In this document: positions 16,277 through 23,946 of the stretch, one piece after another
Numbering within the stretch: the first letter of the stretch is position 1
Layout of the letters: every line of letters starts with the position of its first letter
Assembly: GCA_018303075.1 (NCBI GenBank)
Contig: JAGVYW010000001.1
Location: 71,156-115,351, forward strand
From: Candidatus Woesearchaeota archaeon
GTDB taxonomy: Archaea; Nanobdellota; Nanobdellia; Woesearchaeales; DSVV01
Length of the DNA stretch: 44,196 bases
Direction: 5' to 3'
Program-made: the position numbers and the translations under genes
Notes under the pieces: model-generated
Database searches by the model: none
Told to the model about the DNA's origin: nothing
What the model saw: the letters and a program-made list of their open reading frames with translations, nothing else

Positions 16277-18483
16277 TAATATCTCGGACCTTCAATAATA
16301 CTTCTTTTGATAACACTCATATTTGTCGGATAATTTGGAGAATCCCATGGAAACATTTCTCCTGAATGATATCGTTCCCATCGTTTTAAATCTTCTTTAA
16401 CCATAATGCTGACTAATTCTTTGAATTTTGTTTTTGGCTTCCAACCAAGTTCTTGTGTGATTTTTGAGTGATCACCACATAATACAGGAACATCTAATGG
16501 GCGAATCAACATCTTATCAACTTTTACAAAATCTTCATGGTTTAATCCAGCTGCTTCAAATGCCAACTGGCAGAATTCTCTCACAGTATGCGTTTCTCCT
16601 GTTGCAACAACAAAATCATCTGGTTTTTTGTGCTGAGTCATCATCCACATTGCTTCGACATATTCAGGAGCAAAACCCCAATCTCGTTTTGCGTCAAGAT
16701 TGCCGAGTTTAATTTCTTTTTGGAGGTCAAGTTTTATTCGCGCAACTGAATTTGTGATTTTTCTAGTGACAAACTCGAGTCCTCGCAAAGGAGAGTTTGC
16801 AATAACCATTGTACCAACACCTGCCATAAATCTTCCTGAAGTAGTTGCAATGTCATACACCCACTCTGGCTGTTGTTTATGGTACAATATTTTTTTAACT
16901 TCTTCTTTTTGTTTTGCAAGATGATGTACTAATTGCGCTTGGCCGCCATTTTGTATCTTTCTTATAAATGTTCTTGATATACTTGTGTCTCGTTGTATTC
17001 CTCTTTGACTGTATCCATCTTCTAATAAAATTTCTACTAACTCTTGTTTTTCCTGATTTTTTACAGGCGATAAAAAATTGATTGAATAATAACCGTAGTA
17101 TTTCTCATCTTCTTCAAATGTAATGTTATACTCTTGCTCCGTAGTTTGGCTTATTAAGAATAATAATCCTTGTGCTAAAACAATTGAATTTGTCTTGAAA
17201 TTCTTAAAATAGTATGCTGTAGGAGCAGCTTTTAGACCATCAGTAATATTATACCCTACAAGAAATGCAATTTTTCCTTCGTAGCTTGCATTGAGAATTT
17301 TGTCAGGCACTTTCTTAAAACCATCATTAGTATAGATTTCTTCTCGTATTGTCTTAAGATAGTTTGTATTTCCATTAAGTTTTGCTTGAGTAGTATGGCC
17401 AAATTCAGTTTTGAAATCTCTTACAGTTATAGTACCAAGGGCAACTTTTTTCCATAGCTGCTCAAATTCTGCCATTATCTCTTCATTATTGTTTGAAAAT
17501 TGACCTTTTTTATCTTCACTAATATAACCATCTCCAACCATCATTCCTAAAAAGAGTGCTTCTTCTTGTGTAAGAGTTGCAAATGTATTACTTACAGGAA
17601 ATTCTTTATGGAGTAATTTGCTGCCATTTTGAATTGTTTTTGTTTTTACTTTAGTGTTATCTTCTAATAATAATGTATGATGATTCGTTGTTTCAACAAT
17701 ACCATGTCTTGTGTTTATTGTTTTGCAATGGAAATCATCTTCTTCCTTTTTTCGTCGAGTAGCAGTTAGAACTTTTAATTCAACAAATTGTTCTCCGTCC
17801 CATATTTCTAAATCAGTAATTAACCATTGTTGTACATTTGTTGATTTTTCTCTTGCTTTTCTAATATCTTTTATTCTTTGTATTGAGATTACATTTGTTT
17901 TTTTGTTACGCACTATCACTGGAATATTTTCTGATACACATTCATGATTGAATAATATTCCGTTGCTTGCAAAAATATTATATGCTTCTCTGTAGATTCT
18001 TGTAATATGGAATGAATATAACTTAGCAGCAGCATATGGCGAATTAGGTATAAATTCTGTTTTTTCAGATTGTGGTGTATTACTATTTGCACCATATAAT
18101 TCAGAAGTTGATGCTTGGTAGAATTTTATATCTTTCCTAAGATGACGAATAATCTCTAATATTTTTGTTGCACCAACTCCATCTATGTCAGCAGTATGCA
18201 ATGGCTGATCAAATGAAGCACCTACATAACTTTGTGCAGCAAGATTGTAAAGTTCATCACATTGTGAAACAGTTATTGCTTCCATTAATGATGCCATATC
18301 TGCCATATCTGCGGGGATTAATGTAATTTTATCAAATACTCCTATGTATTGCAATCTCCAAAAATTAGGTGTTGATGACCGTCTGTATGTTCCAAATACT
18401 TTGTAACCTTTGTCTATTAAAAGTTTTGCCAGATAAGCTCCATCTTGACCTGTAATTCCAGTTATTAATGCTATTTTTGTCAT
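16276..18483 (-). CDS. gmd: GDP-mannose 4,6-dehydratase interrupted by an intein
   Basis: 735 aa from the ATG at 18483. A TTG at 18495 would add four residues but is less likely. Residues 1-181 and 564-735 together form a normal GMD of about 353 aa. Visible parts are the Rossmann motif GITGQDG (9-15), RRSSTPNFWRL, STSELYG, the YxxxK pair Y150/K154, and after the intein SPLRGLEFVTRKI. GMD makes GDP-4-keto-6-deoxymannose, the precursor of perosamine, fucose and rhamnose sugars. The insertion lies in the conserved NHE/SP site. Residues 182-563 are an intein that must splice out to restore the enzyme. The gene leads an operon with the aminotransferase, MBOAT, SGNH and methyltransferase genes. Confidence 0.95.
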   Translation of the reverse strand: MTKIALITGITGQDGAYLAKLLIDKGYKVFGTYRRSSTPNFWRLQYIGVFDKITLIPADMADMASLMEAITVSQCDELYNLAAQSYVGASFDQPLHTADIDGVGATKILEIIRHLRKDIKFYQASTSELYGANSNTPQSEKTEFIPNSPYAAAKLYSFHITRIYREAYNIFASNGILFNHECVSENIPVIVRNKKTNVISIQRIKDIRKAREKSTNVQQWLITDLEIWDGEQFVELKVLTATRRKKEEDDFHCKTINTRHGIVETTNHHTLLLEDNTKVKTKTIQNGSKLLHKEFPVSNTFATLTQEEALFLGMMVGDGYISEDKKGQFSNNNEEIMAEFEQLWKKVALGTITVRDFKTEFGHTTQAKLNGNTNYLKTIREEIYTNDGFKKVPDKILNASYEGKIAFLVGYNITDGLKAAPTAYYFKNFKTNSIVLAQGLLFLISQTTEQEYNITFEEDEKYYGYYSINFLSPVKNQEKQELVEILLEDGYSQRGIQRDTSISRTFIRKIQNGGQAQLVHHLAKQKEEVKKILYHKQQPEWVYDIATTSGRFMAGVGTMVIANSPLRGLEFVTRKITNSVARIKLDLQKEIKLGNLDAKRDWGFAPEYVEAMWMMTQHKKPDDFVVATGETHTVREFCQLAFEAAGLNHEDFVKVDKMLIRPLDVPVLCGDHSKITQELGWKPKTKFKELVSIMVKEDLKRWERYHSGEMFPWDSPNYPTNMSVIKRSIIEGPRY
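16795..17940 (-). mobile_element. LAGLIDADG intein within gmd
   Basis: A 382-aa in-frame insertion with all hallmarks of an intein (GMD numbering from the ATG): Cys182 as first residue, block B with T265-x-x-H268 (ETTNHHTLLL), two LAGLIDADG helices (FLGMMVGDGYIS with D318, and FLVGYNITDG with D415), block F (VYDIATTSGRFMAG) and the terminal Asn563 followed by extein Ser564. The penultimate residue is Ala instead of the usual His. Between the second LAGLIDADG motif and block F, residues about 489-513 (DGYSQRGIQRDTSISRTFIR) look like a helix-turn-helix. The homing endonuclease appears intact, so the element may still be mobile. Confidence 0.92.
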
Positions 18484-18528
18484 TATTATCACCAATTAGT
18501 TTTTGTTAATGATAATAATTCTATATCC

Positions 18529-18538
18529 TTTTTAAAAG
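18529..18538 (-). promoter_or_regulatory. TATA-like box for the gmd operon
   Basis: CTTTTAAAAA on the minus strand about 50 nt upstream of the gmd ATG at 18483. A GGTGAT sequence just before the ATG could serve as ribosome-binding site, so a short leader is expected. Confidence 0.4.
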
Positions 18539-18557
18539 TTATGAAATTCTCCTCACT

Positions 18558-18655
18558 TTATTCAAAAAAAATGGGTTTAATACCCCGCAGCTCTGCTGCG
18601 ACCCATTTTTAAGAGTAAAAATCCCTTTTTTGTTATTGAATGCCCCGCAGCTTGC
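18558..18655. repeat. 98-bp repeat, copy 1, with nested hairpin
   Basis: Identical over 98 bp to 43837-43934, in the same orientation. Weaker similarity continues to about 18664. It contains a perfect outer stem (AAAAATGGGT with ACCCATTTTT), an inner stem CGCAGC-TCT-GCTGCG, and a second CCCCGCAGCTTGC near its right end. On the minus strand the hairpin ends in eight T residues. It lies in the 315-bp gap between the gmd operon and the GT4 gene. The rest of that gap holds only promoter-like AT-rich boxes and no convincing gene. Confidence 0.9.
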
Positions 18656-18769
18656 CAGCACTAAAAAATGGTTAGATAAATAAAAGGGGTTAGCGAAGAT
18701 GGTACAAGCACATGATTTTATCTATAAATGGAGACCTAAAGCAGAATGAATTCAGAAAATCTAATCATC

Positions 18770-18779
18770 TTTAAATATA
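18770..18779 (+). promoter_or_regulatory. TATA box for the GT4 gene
   Basis: TTTAAATATA centred about 25 nt upstream of the ATG at 18799, consistent with a leaderless transcript. Confidence 0.5.
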
Positions 18780-18798
18780 TCTAGTTTTTCCCATATTT

Positions 18799-19977
18799 AT
18801 GAAAAAGGTAATATTTTTTACTAATGGATTAGTTGGGGTTGGCGGAGCTGAAAGAGTATTGCTTGAAGCTGTTTTGCATTTTCAAAGCAAGGGAATAAAA
18901 GTTAAAATTGTCACTTTTGTGCTTAATCAAGATGCATTGATGAAGTATAAAGATAAAGTAAGCGTTGATGTTCTTTATTCTCGAAATTATTTTCAAAGAA
19001 TTGTACGCTTAAGAGAGAAATTGCTTAAGCTGCATCCTGATTTAATTATTTGCCAAAGCTCTCTTGATTGTATGTATGTATATTTAGCTGGACTTGGATT
19101 AAATATCCCTTATATCAGTTATATTCATGGCAGCTTATTTTGGCTTGAGAATGAATATTTAAAATATGCAGTTATTCACAAGTCTGTATTTAATAAAGTC
19201 AGAAATTCAGTTTTTGGGCACAAGCAGTTTGTACAAAAAAAAGTATTTTTACCTTTGAAAGAGAATATTTTTTTTAATATAGCAGCTATTGCTGATTATT
19301 TCGCTGTACGCAAAGCAAAGAAATTGATTGTATTGACAAAGCAGATTCAATGGGAAGTGCAGCAGTTGTATGGAAGAAAAGCAGTTGTTGTACGAGGATG
19401 TTTGGATAAAATACTTTTGGACTATAAACCTAATCTTGATATTCATAAAAAGTATAAGATTGCAAAAAACAAAAAGATAATAATAAGTATTGGAAGATTA
19501 GATACTAGAAAAAGAGTTGATGTTTTGGTTAAAGCATTTTTACAGCAGTGTGAAAAGCAGAAGGATATTGTATTGCTTATCGGCGGAAGAGGACCAGATA
19601 AAGAAAGAATTGAACAAATGATTCAAAATTCTAAATATAAATCCAAAATAAAAATGCTTGGTTTTGTCAAAGATGAAGAATATTTTGATCATCTAGCTGG
19701 CTGTGATATCTTTGCATTTCCTTCTTGGACAACATCAGGGATACCAACATATGAAGCATTGGCGCTTGGGAAAAAGGTAATATGGACAACTGAAGCAGAA
19801 GAGCCAGTGTTAACACATCCAAATGTTTATACTGCAGATCCAACTGTGGAAACGTTTGTTGAAGCAATAGATAAAGCATTGCATTCATCTTTATATCCTA
19901 AGCCAGATTTGCGTGAACATACATGGGAAAAGTATTTTGGAAAGCTGTTTGCGATTGCTGAAAGAGTCAGCAAATAA
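18799..19977 (+). CDS. GT4-family glycosyltransferase
   Basis: A 392-aa GT-B fold enzyme. The N-terminal acceptor domain starts with the loop GLVGVGGAERVLLE (residues 10-23). The C-terminal nucleotide-sugar domain carries ISIGRLDTRKRVDVLVKAF, LLIGGRGPDKE and FPSWTTSGIPTYEALALGKKVI, where the E-x7-E type motif is only partly kept. No membrane helix is evident. It would add a sugar from a nucleotide donor to the growing lipid-linked glycan at the cytoplasmic face. It stands just upstream of the carbamoyltransferase module and is separated from it by its own promoter. The donor sugar is unknown. Confidence 0.9.
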   Translation: MKKVIFFTNGLVGVGGAERVLLEAVLHFQSKGIKVKIVTFVLNQDALMKYKDKVSVDVLYSRNYFQRIVRLREKLLKLHPDLIICQSSLDCMYVYLAGLGLNIPYISYIHGSLFWLENEYLKYAVIHKSVFNKVRNSVFGHKQFVQKKVFLPLKENIFFNIAAIADYFAVRKAKKLIVLTKQIQWEVQQLYGRKAVVVRGCLDKILLDYKPNLDIHKKYKIAKNKKIIISIGRLDTRKRVDVLVKAFLQQCEKQKDIVLLIGGRGPDKERIEQMIQNSKYKSKIKMLGFVKDEEYFDHLAGCDIFAFPSWTTSGIPTYEALALGKKVIWTTEAEEPVLTHPNVYTADPTVETFVEAIDKALHSSLYPKPDLREHTWEKYFGKLFAIAERVSK

Positions 19978-20014
19978 AATAAATTAGCAATTCTTGTAAA
20001 TTATTTTAAAAATC

Positions 20015-20022
20015 TTTATAAA
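20015..20022 (+). promoter_or_regulatory. TATA box for the carbamoyltransferase module
   Basis: A perfect TTTATAAA about 27 nt before the ATG at 20046. This supports that ATG over the in-frame TTG at 20037 and implies a leaderless transcript. Confidence 0.6.
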
Positions 20023-20045
20023 TAATAGGCTTTTCTTTGTTTTCT

Positions 20046-20291
20046 ATGTTTCGAAAAATATGGGAAGTAATAAAAAAAGGATTTTTAACCTTTTCACATT
20101 TTATACAAACTGTAGTAAATACTATTCTTCTTACAATTGTTTATTTTGTTGGAATCGGTTTAACTTCAATTATCTCAAAATTATTTGGCAAACATTACTT
20201 GGAATTGAAGTTGAATAAAGATGCAAAAAGTTATTATAAAGAATGTATGTCAACAAAGAAACCTAAGGAAGAGTTTTACAGGATGTATTAG
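20046..20291 (+). CDS. SxtJ-like small membrane protein
   Basis: An 81-aa protein with one or two hydrophobic helices (about 15-45), followed by a conserved-looking segment SKLFGKHYLELK and a terminal part DAKSYYKECM. This pattern resembles the SxtJ-like proteins found beside NodU/TobZ-type carbamoyltransferases, which end in a short soluble tail after the helices. Its function is unknown; it may hold the carbamoyltransferase at the membrane. The last codons (EEFYRMY and stop) are part of a repeated unit that recurs twice downstream. The TATA box at 20015 supports the ATG start. Confidence 0.7.
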   Translation: MFRKIWEVIKKGFLTFSHFIQTVVNTILLTIVYFVGIGLTSIISKLFGKHYLELKLNKDAKSYYKECMSTKKPKEEFYRMY

Positions 20292-20473
20292 TTAGTACGA
20301 TTTAACAAAGTGAAATCGTACCAATTTTCGCTTTCAATTGGCGAAAGAATTGGAAGAGTTTTACAAGTTTTACAGGATGTATTAGTTAGTACGATTTAAC
20401 AAAGTGAAATCGTACCAATTTTCGCTTCCAATTGGCGAAAGAATTGGAAGAGTTTTACAGGATGTATTAGTTA
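20268..20473 (+). repeat. Tandem hairpin repeat between the SxtJ-like gene and the carbamoyltransferase
   Basis: Two full units (20268-20352, 85 bp, and 20353-20446, 94 bp) and a partial third (20447-20473). Each starts with GAAGAGTTTTACA, which in the first unit is the coding end of the SxtJ-like gene. Unit 2 differs by a 9-bp internal duplication (AGTTTTACA) and one T-to-C change. Each full unit has a 9-bp perfect hairpin (GTACGATTT/AAATCGTAC) and a second, bulged one (CAATTTTCGC/GCGAAAGAATTG). It fills most of the 230-bp gap between the genes. Confidence 0.9.
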
Positions 20474-20499
20474 AATTTTTTCCTTCAGAAAAAATTTAA
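20471..20499 (+). promoter_or_regulatory. Hairpin in the leader of the carbamoyltransferase gene
   Basis: A perfect 12-bp stem, TTAAATTTTTTC (20471-20482) with GAAAAAATTTAA (20488-20499), around a 5-nt loop. It ends about 10 nt before the ribosome-binding site AGGTG of the carbamoyltransferase. It could reduce read-through or mask or expose the start. It lacks a trailing T run, so a terminator is not certain. Confidence 0.5.
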
Positions 20500-20521
20500 G
20501 AGATAAACAAAGGTGCAAAAA

Positions 20522-22255
20522 ATGATTATATTAGGTATTTCATGTTTTTATCACGATGCAGCAGCAGCTATTGTAAAGGATGGTATGCTGATTGCTGCTG
20601 CAGAAGAAGAAAGGTTTACTAGAAAAAAACATGATCAAGGCTTTCCTTATAATGCAATAATCTATTGTCTAAATCAGGCAAATGCTAAGATTAGTGAAGT
20701 TGATTATATTGTGTTTTATGAGAAACCATTGGTTAAGTTTGAGCGATTGCTTTCTCAGCATTTAGAAAAATTTCCATTTTCATATTTTAGTTTTCTTAAA
20801 GCTATGCCGCAGTGGCTTAATGAAAAATTACGGATTCGTTCAATAATCAAGAAAAAATTAAAGTATACTGGTAAAATTGTTTATTTAGACCATCATCTGT
20901 CACATGCTGCATCAACTTTCTTGGTCTCACCATTTGAGGAAGCTGCAATATTGACAGTTGATGGTGTTGGAGAATGGGCGACAACAACATATGGCTATGG
21001 AAAAGGAAATCTGATAAATTTAGAGAAAGAGATTCAATTTCCTCATTCTTTGGGATTATTATATTCAACAATTACTGCACATCTTGGATTTAGCGTCAAT
21101 AACTCTGAATACAAAGTCATGGGTTTGTCACCTTATGGTAAACCTGTGTATTATGAGCAGTTTAAAAAACTTATTGATGTAAAAGAAGATGGTAGTTATG
21201 CATTAGATATGTCTTATTTTGTCTATCATTATAAAATGATTATGCCTAGCAATAGATTTATCGAAGAGTTTGGGCCAATAAGAACAGCTGAGACAAAACT
21301 TGAGCAGCATCATAAAGATATTGCAGCTTCACTGCAGAAACTTACTGAAGATGTTTTGTTTAAGATGTTGAATAATCTGTATAGCGTTTATAAAACAGAT
21401 AATCTGTGCATGGCAGGAGGAGTTGCATTAAATAGTGTTGCTAATGGCAAGATAAAAAGAAATACACCTTTTAAGAATATCTTTATACAGCCTGGAGCAG
21501 GTGATCATGGCGGAGCAATAGGTGCTGCATTTTATCTGTATAACAGCATATTAAACAATCCAAGAAAATTTGTAATGGAAAACTGCTATTTAGGACCAGG
21601 TTATTCAAATGAATATGTTAAGAAATTCTTAGATGAAAATGGAATTAAATATAAGCAGTTCAAAAATGATAAGGAACTTATAGATACAACTGCAAAACTT
21701 ATTTATGAAAATAATGTAGTAGGATGGTTTCAAGGCAGGATGGAGTGGGGGCCAAGAGCTTTAGGTTCTAGAAGTATCCTGTCAAACGCCTGCAATCCTG
21801 AGATGAAAGATATATTGAACGCAAAGGTAAAGCATAGGGAGATGTTCAGACCATTTGCACCAGTCATAACACAAGAAGATATCCACGATTATTTTGATAT
21901 TGATAAGGATGATGAGCCATTTATGCTTTTTGTCTATCCATTTAAAGAAAAAGTCAGGCATCTTGTTCCAACTGTTGTGCATGTCGACGGCTCTGGAAGG
22001 CTGCAAACTATCTCAAGAAGACAGAATTTTAGATATTATTCAGTTATAAAAGCTTTTCAGAAATTATCTAAGATTCCAATTATAGTGAATACATCTTTTA
22101 ATATAAGAGGAGAGCCTATTGTCTGCATACCGCAAGATGCTTACAGATGCATGATGGGAACAGGAATAGATTATTTAGTCATGGAAAATTTTTTAATAGC
22201 AAGAAAAGATAATTCCAAAGATATGTGGGACAGCGAAAGTATTGCGAAGGATTAA
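20522..22255 (+). CDS. NodU/TobZ-family O-carbamoyltransferase
   Basis: 577 aa from the ATG at 20522. A GTG at 20513 is in frame but coincides with the ribosome-binding site. The N-terminal domain begins ILGISCFYHDAAAAIV with the AEEERFTRKKH block, then HLSHAASTF and TVDGVGEW. The C-terminal YrdC-like half has GWFQGRMEWGPRALGSRSIL, MFRPFAPV and NTSFNIRGEPIV. These enzymes form carbamoyl-adenylate from carbamoyl phosphate and ATP and transfer the carbamoyl group to a hydroxyl, here probably on a surface sugar. It is followed without gap (TAAATG) by a 64-aa gene, then an SGNH hydrolase and a DUF5989 protein, a recurring module in glycan loci. Confidence 0.95.
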   Translation: MIILGISCFYHDAAAAIVKDGMLIAAAEEERFTRKKHDQGFPYNAIIYCLNQANAKISEVDYIVFYEKPLVKFERLLSQHLEKFPFSYFSFLKAMPQWLNEKLRIRSIIKKKLKYTGKIVYLDHHLSHAASTFLVSPFEEAAILTVDGVGEWATTTYGYGKGNLINLEKEIQFPHSLGLLYSTITAHLGFSVNNSEYKVMGLSPYGKPVYYEQFKKLIDVKEDGSYALDMSYFVYHYKMIMPSNRFIEEFGPIRTAETKLEQHHKDIAASLQKLTEDVLFKMLNNLYSVYKTDNLCMAGGVALNSVANGKIKRNTPFKNIFIQPGAGDHGGAIGAAFYLYNSILNNPRKFVMENCYLGPGYSNEYVKKFLDENGIKYKQFKNDKELIDTTAKLIYENNVVGWFQGRMEWGPRALGSRSILSNACNPEMKDILNAKVKHREMFRPFAPVITQEDIHDYFDIDKDDEPFMLFVYPFKEKVRHLVPTVVHVDGSGRLQTISRRQNFRYYSVIKAFQKLSKIPIIVNTSFNIRGEPIVCIPQDAYRCMMGTGIDYLVMENFLIARKDNSKDMWDSESIAKD

Positions 22256-22450
22256 ATGTATACTGAAAAAGTTAAGTTTAATTATCTGCTTAGTGGAAGA
22301 AATACAATTGGAATCATAAAGCAATTAGATGGAAGCAGTTTAGGTTCAGCAGTTATTCAGATTCCTATTAAGAATTCCCTTGAATTTGAAGAAATATTGC
22401 AGATGCACAAGATTAATTATACAAAAAAGAATGTATTAATTCAGCGATAA
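22256..22450 (+). CDS. Uncharacterised 64-aa protein in the carbamoyltransferase module
   Basis: A short open frame whose ATG follows the carbamoyltransferase stop directly, which implies translational coupling. The product is soluble-looking, with a pattern of alternating hydrophobic residues (AVIQIPI) and a helix-like segment SLEFEEILQMHKINY, ending in VLIQR. I do not recognise a family. Its tight spacing and the lack of a long gap before the next gene argue for a real protein, perhaps an accessory subunit. Confidence 0.55.
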   Translation: MYTEKVKFNYLLSGRNTIGIIKQLDGSSLGSAVIQIPIKNSLEFEEILQMHKINYTKKNVLIQR

Positions 22451-22483
22451 TATTAAAAAGGGCTTGATATCATTATAAGTTCT

Positions 22484-23650
22484 ATGAAAATAAAAGAGCT
22501 TTTTAAGAATCTTGCATTGCTGTTGATAACTATTATCATATTTATGATTCTATTTGAAATTGCTCTGCGATTTTTTTATCCGCAGAATCTTTCACGGACA
22601 CAGTTAGATAAACATCTGCTTTTTTCAAACAGGGCAGATTTAGATAATGTTCATTATAATCGCTGGAATGAATTCAATCAGTATATTTCAACTAATTCTA
22701 GAGGGTTGAGAGATTATGAATATTCTTATGAAAAAATAAATAACAGCTTTCGTATTCTTATGTTAGGTGATTCATTTGTTGAAGGAGTTGAAGTGGCGGC
22801 TGAGAATACAACATCAAAACTATTAGAGAAACAACTAAATCAATTAGAGAATGGCATTCATTATGACGTTATTAATTTTGGTGTTGGTGGTTATGGAACT
22901 TCACAAGAGCTTGCTTATCTTGAAAGAGATGGTATAAAGTATTCTCCTGATGTTGTGGTATTGCATATTTTTCCAAAGAATGATCTTCTTGATAATATAC
23001 AAAAAGATGTTTATCTGCCATTTAATTATTCAACTAATTATCCAACTGTTTCAAATACTTTAATCAATAAAGAGATCCAATTTACATTATTCCAGCGATT
23101 CTGGGCGTTTGCTATTGCGCATACTCACACTGCGAATCTGATAGGAATTGCATTGTTAAGTAATCAGAATATTGCAGCGATTCTGCATCGTGTTGATATG
23201 CTAAAAACGCATCAGTTTAATGCAACAAATGTAAGTTATACTCGCGATATTTATCTTAATGATCCACCACAGCAGATAATAGATGTGTTTGGCAAAACTA
23301 AAATATATCTTGATAGGATGAATGAGCTTGCAAAGCAATATAATTTTACTTTTATCATTGTAGTAATACCAGCAAAAGAGCAAGTTGATATTGATGCATA
23401 TAAACAGTTCATAGAAAAAGAAGAATTAAACGAATCTGCTGTTGCGATGTTAGCACCTAATTATGTATTGCAGCAATATGCGCAGCAGAATGAAGTGATT
23501 GTAATAGATCCAATTACACTTTTTAGAGAAAAAAATAAACAGCAAAAGTTATATTTTGTGATTGACGGGCATTATAAAGAGCAAGGGCATGCATTATTAG
23601 CAGATGTTTTGTACGAAAGATTAATAAATAATGAGATAATTACTAAATAA
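22484..23650 (+). CDS. Membrane-anchored SGNH/GDSL hydrolase-like protein
   Basis: A 388-aa protein with an N-terminal transmembrane helix (about 9-30) and an extracytoplasmic SGNH domain. Block I is ILMLGDSFVEG (Ser97). The Gly block is NFGVGGYGTSQE, the Asn block PKNDLLDN, and the Asp-x-His pair lies in DGHYKEQGH near residue 365. SGNH proteins are esterases or acyl carriers for glycans. It belongs to the carbamoyltransferase module and is a different type from the MBOAT partner at 12657. It is followed 3 nt later by the DUF5989 gene. Confidence 0.85.
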   Translation: MKIKELFKNLALLLITIIIFMILFEIALRFFYPQNLSRTQLDKHLLFSNRADLDNVHYNRWNEFNQYISTNSRGLRDYEYSYEKINNSFRILMLGDSFVEGVEVAAENTTSKLLEKQLNQLENGIHYDVINFGVGGYGTSQELAYLERDGIKYSPDVVVLHIFPKNDLLDNIQKDVYLPFNYSTNYPTVSNTLINKEIQFTLFQRFWAFAIAHTHTANLIGIALLSNQNIAAILHRVDMLKTHQFNATNVSYTRDIYLNDPPQQIIDVFGKTKIYLDRMNELAKQYNFTFIIVVIPAKEQVDIDAYKQFIEKEELNESAVAMLAPNYVLQQYAQQNEVIVIDPITLFREKNKQQKLYFVIDGHYKEQGHALLADVLYERLINNEIITK

Positions 23651-23653
23651 ATA

Positions 23654-23902
23654 ATGGAAGAAAAAATTTTAGATACAAAAGAAATGAAAGAAAATAATGA
23701 ACAAGGTATTCAAGAAAGTAAAAAAGATTTTGCTGAATTTAAACCAAAAAGATTCCAATTGCTCAGCGATGTATGGTCGTTTATGAAAGTGAGAAAAAAA
23801 TGGTGGTTGCTGCCAATTATTGTGCTTCTTATTTTAGTCGGAACATTAATTGTTATAGGACAAAGTTCAGCTTTGTCGCCGTTTATCTATGCGTTGTTTT
23901 GA
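23654..23902 (+). CDS. DUF5989 family small membrane protein
   Basis: An 82-aa protein with an acidic soluble N-terminus, then WSFMKVRKKWWLLPI leading into a single transmembrane helix (about 54-72) and the terminal signature GQSSALSPFIYALF, which is how DUF5989 proteins end. The family typically sits beside carbamoyltransferase and SxtJ-like genes, as it does here. Most relatives are about 50 aa, so the first 30 residues are an extension. The function is unknown; it may be a membrane scaffold for the module. Confidence 0.85.
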   Translation: MEEKILDTKEMKENNEQGIQESKKDFAEFKPKRFQLLSDVWSFMKVRKKWWLLPIIVLLILVGTLIVIGQSSALSPFIYALF

Positions 23903-23946
23903 AAGAGATTAGTAACATTTATTAAGACTAATATATTTCTTCTTTT

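Noticed and set aside
18484-18495. TTG start for gmd giving four extra residues
   Set aside because: An ATG four codons later is preceded by GGTGAT and fits the usual start of GMD proteins.
18558-18655. The repeat as a CRISPR or insertion sequence
   Set aside because: Only two distant copies, no regular spacers and no transposase gene nearby. No clear target-site duplication is visible at either copy.
18700-18750. 16-codon frame beginning ATGGTACAAGCACATG between the repeat and the GT4 gene
   Set aside because: Too short, with no ribosome-binding site, and the GT4 promoter overlaps the region just after it. It could be a gene remnant but nothing identifies it.
20037-20045. TTG start of the SxtJ-like gene
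   Set aside because: The ATG at 20046 is spaced correctly from a perfect TATA box for a leaderless message.
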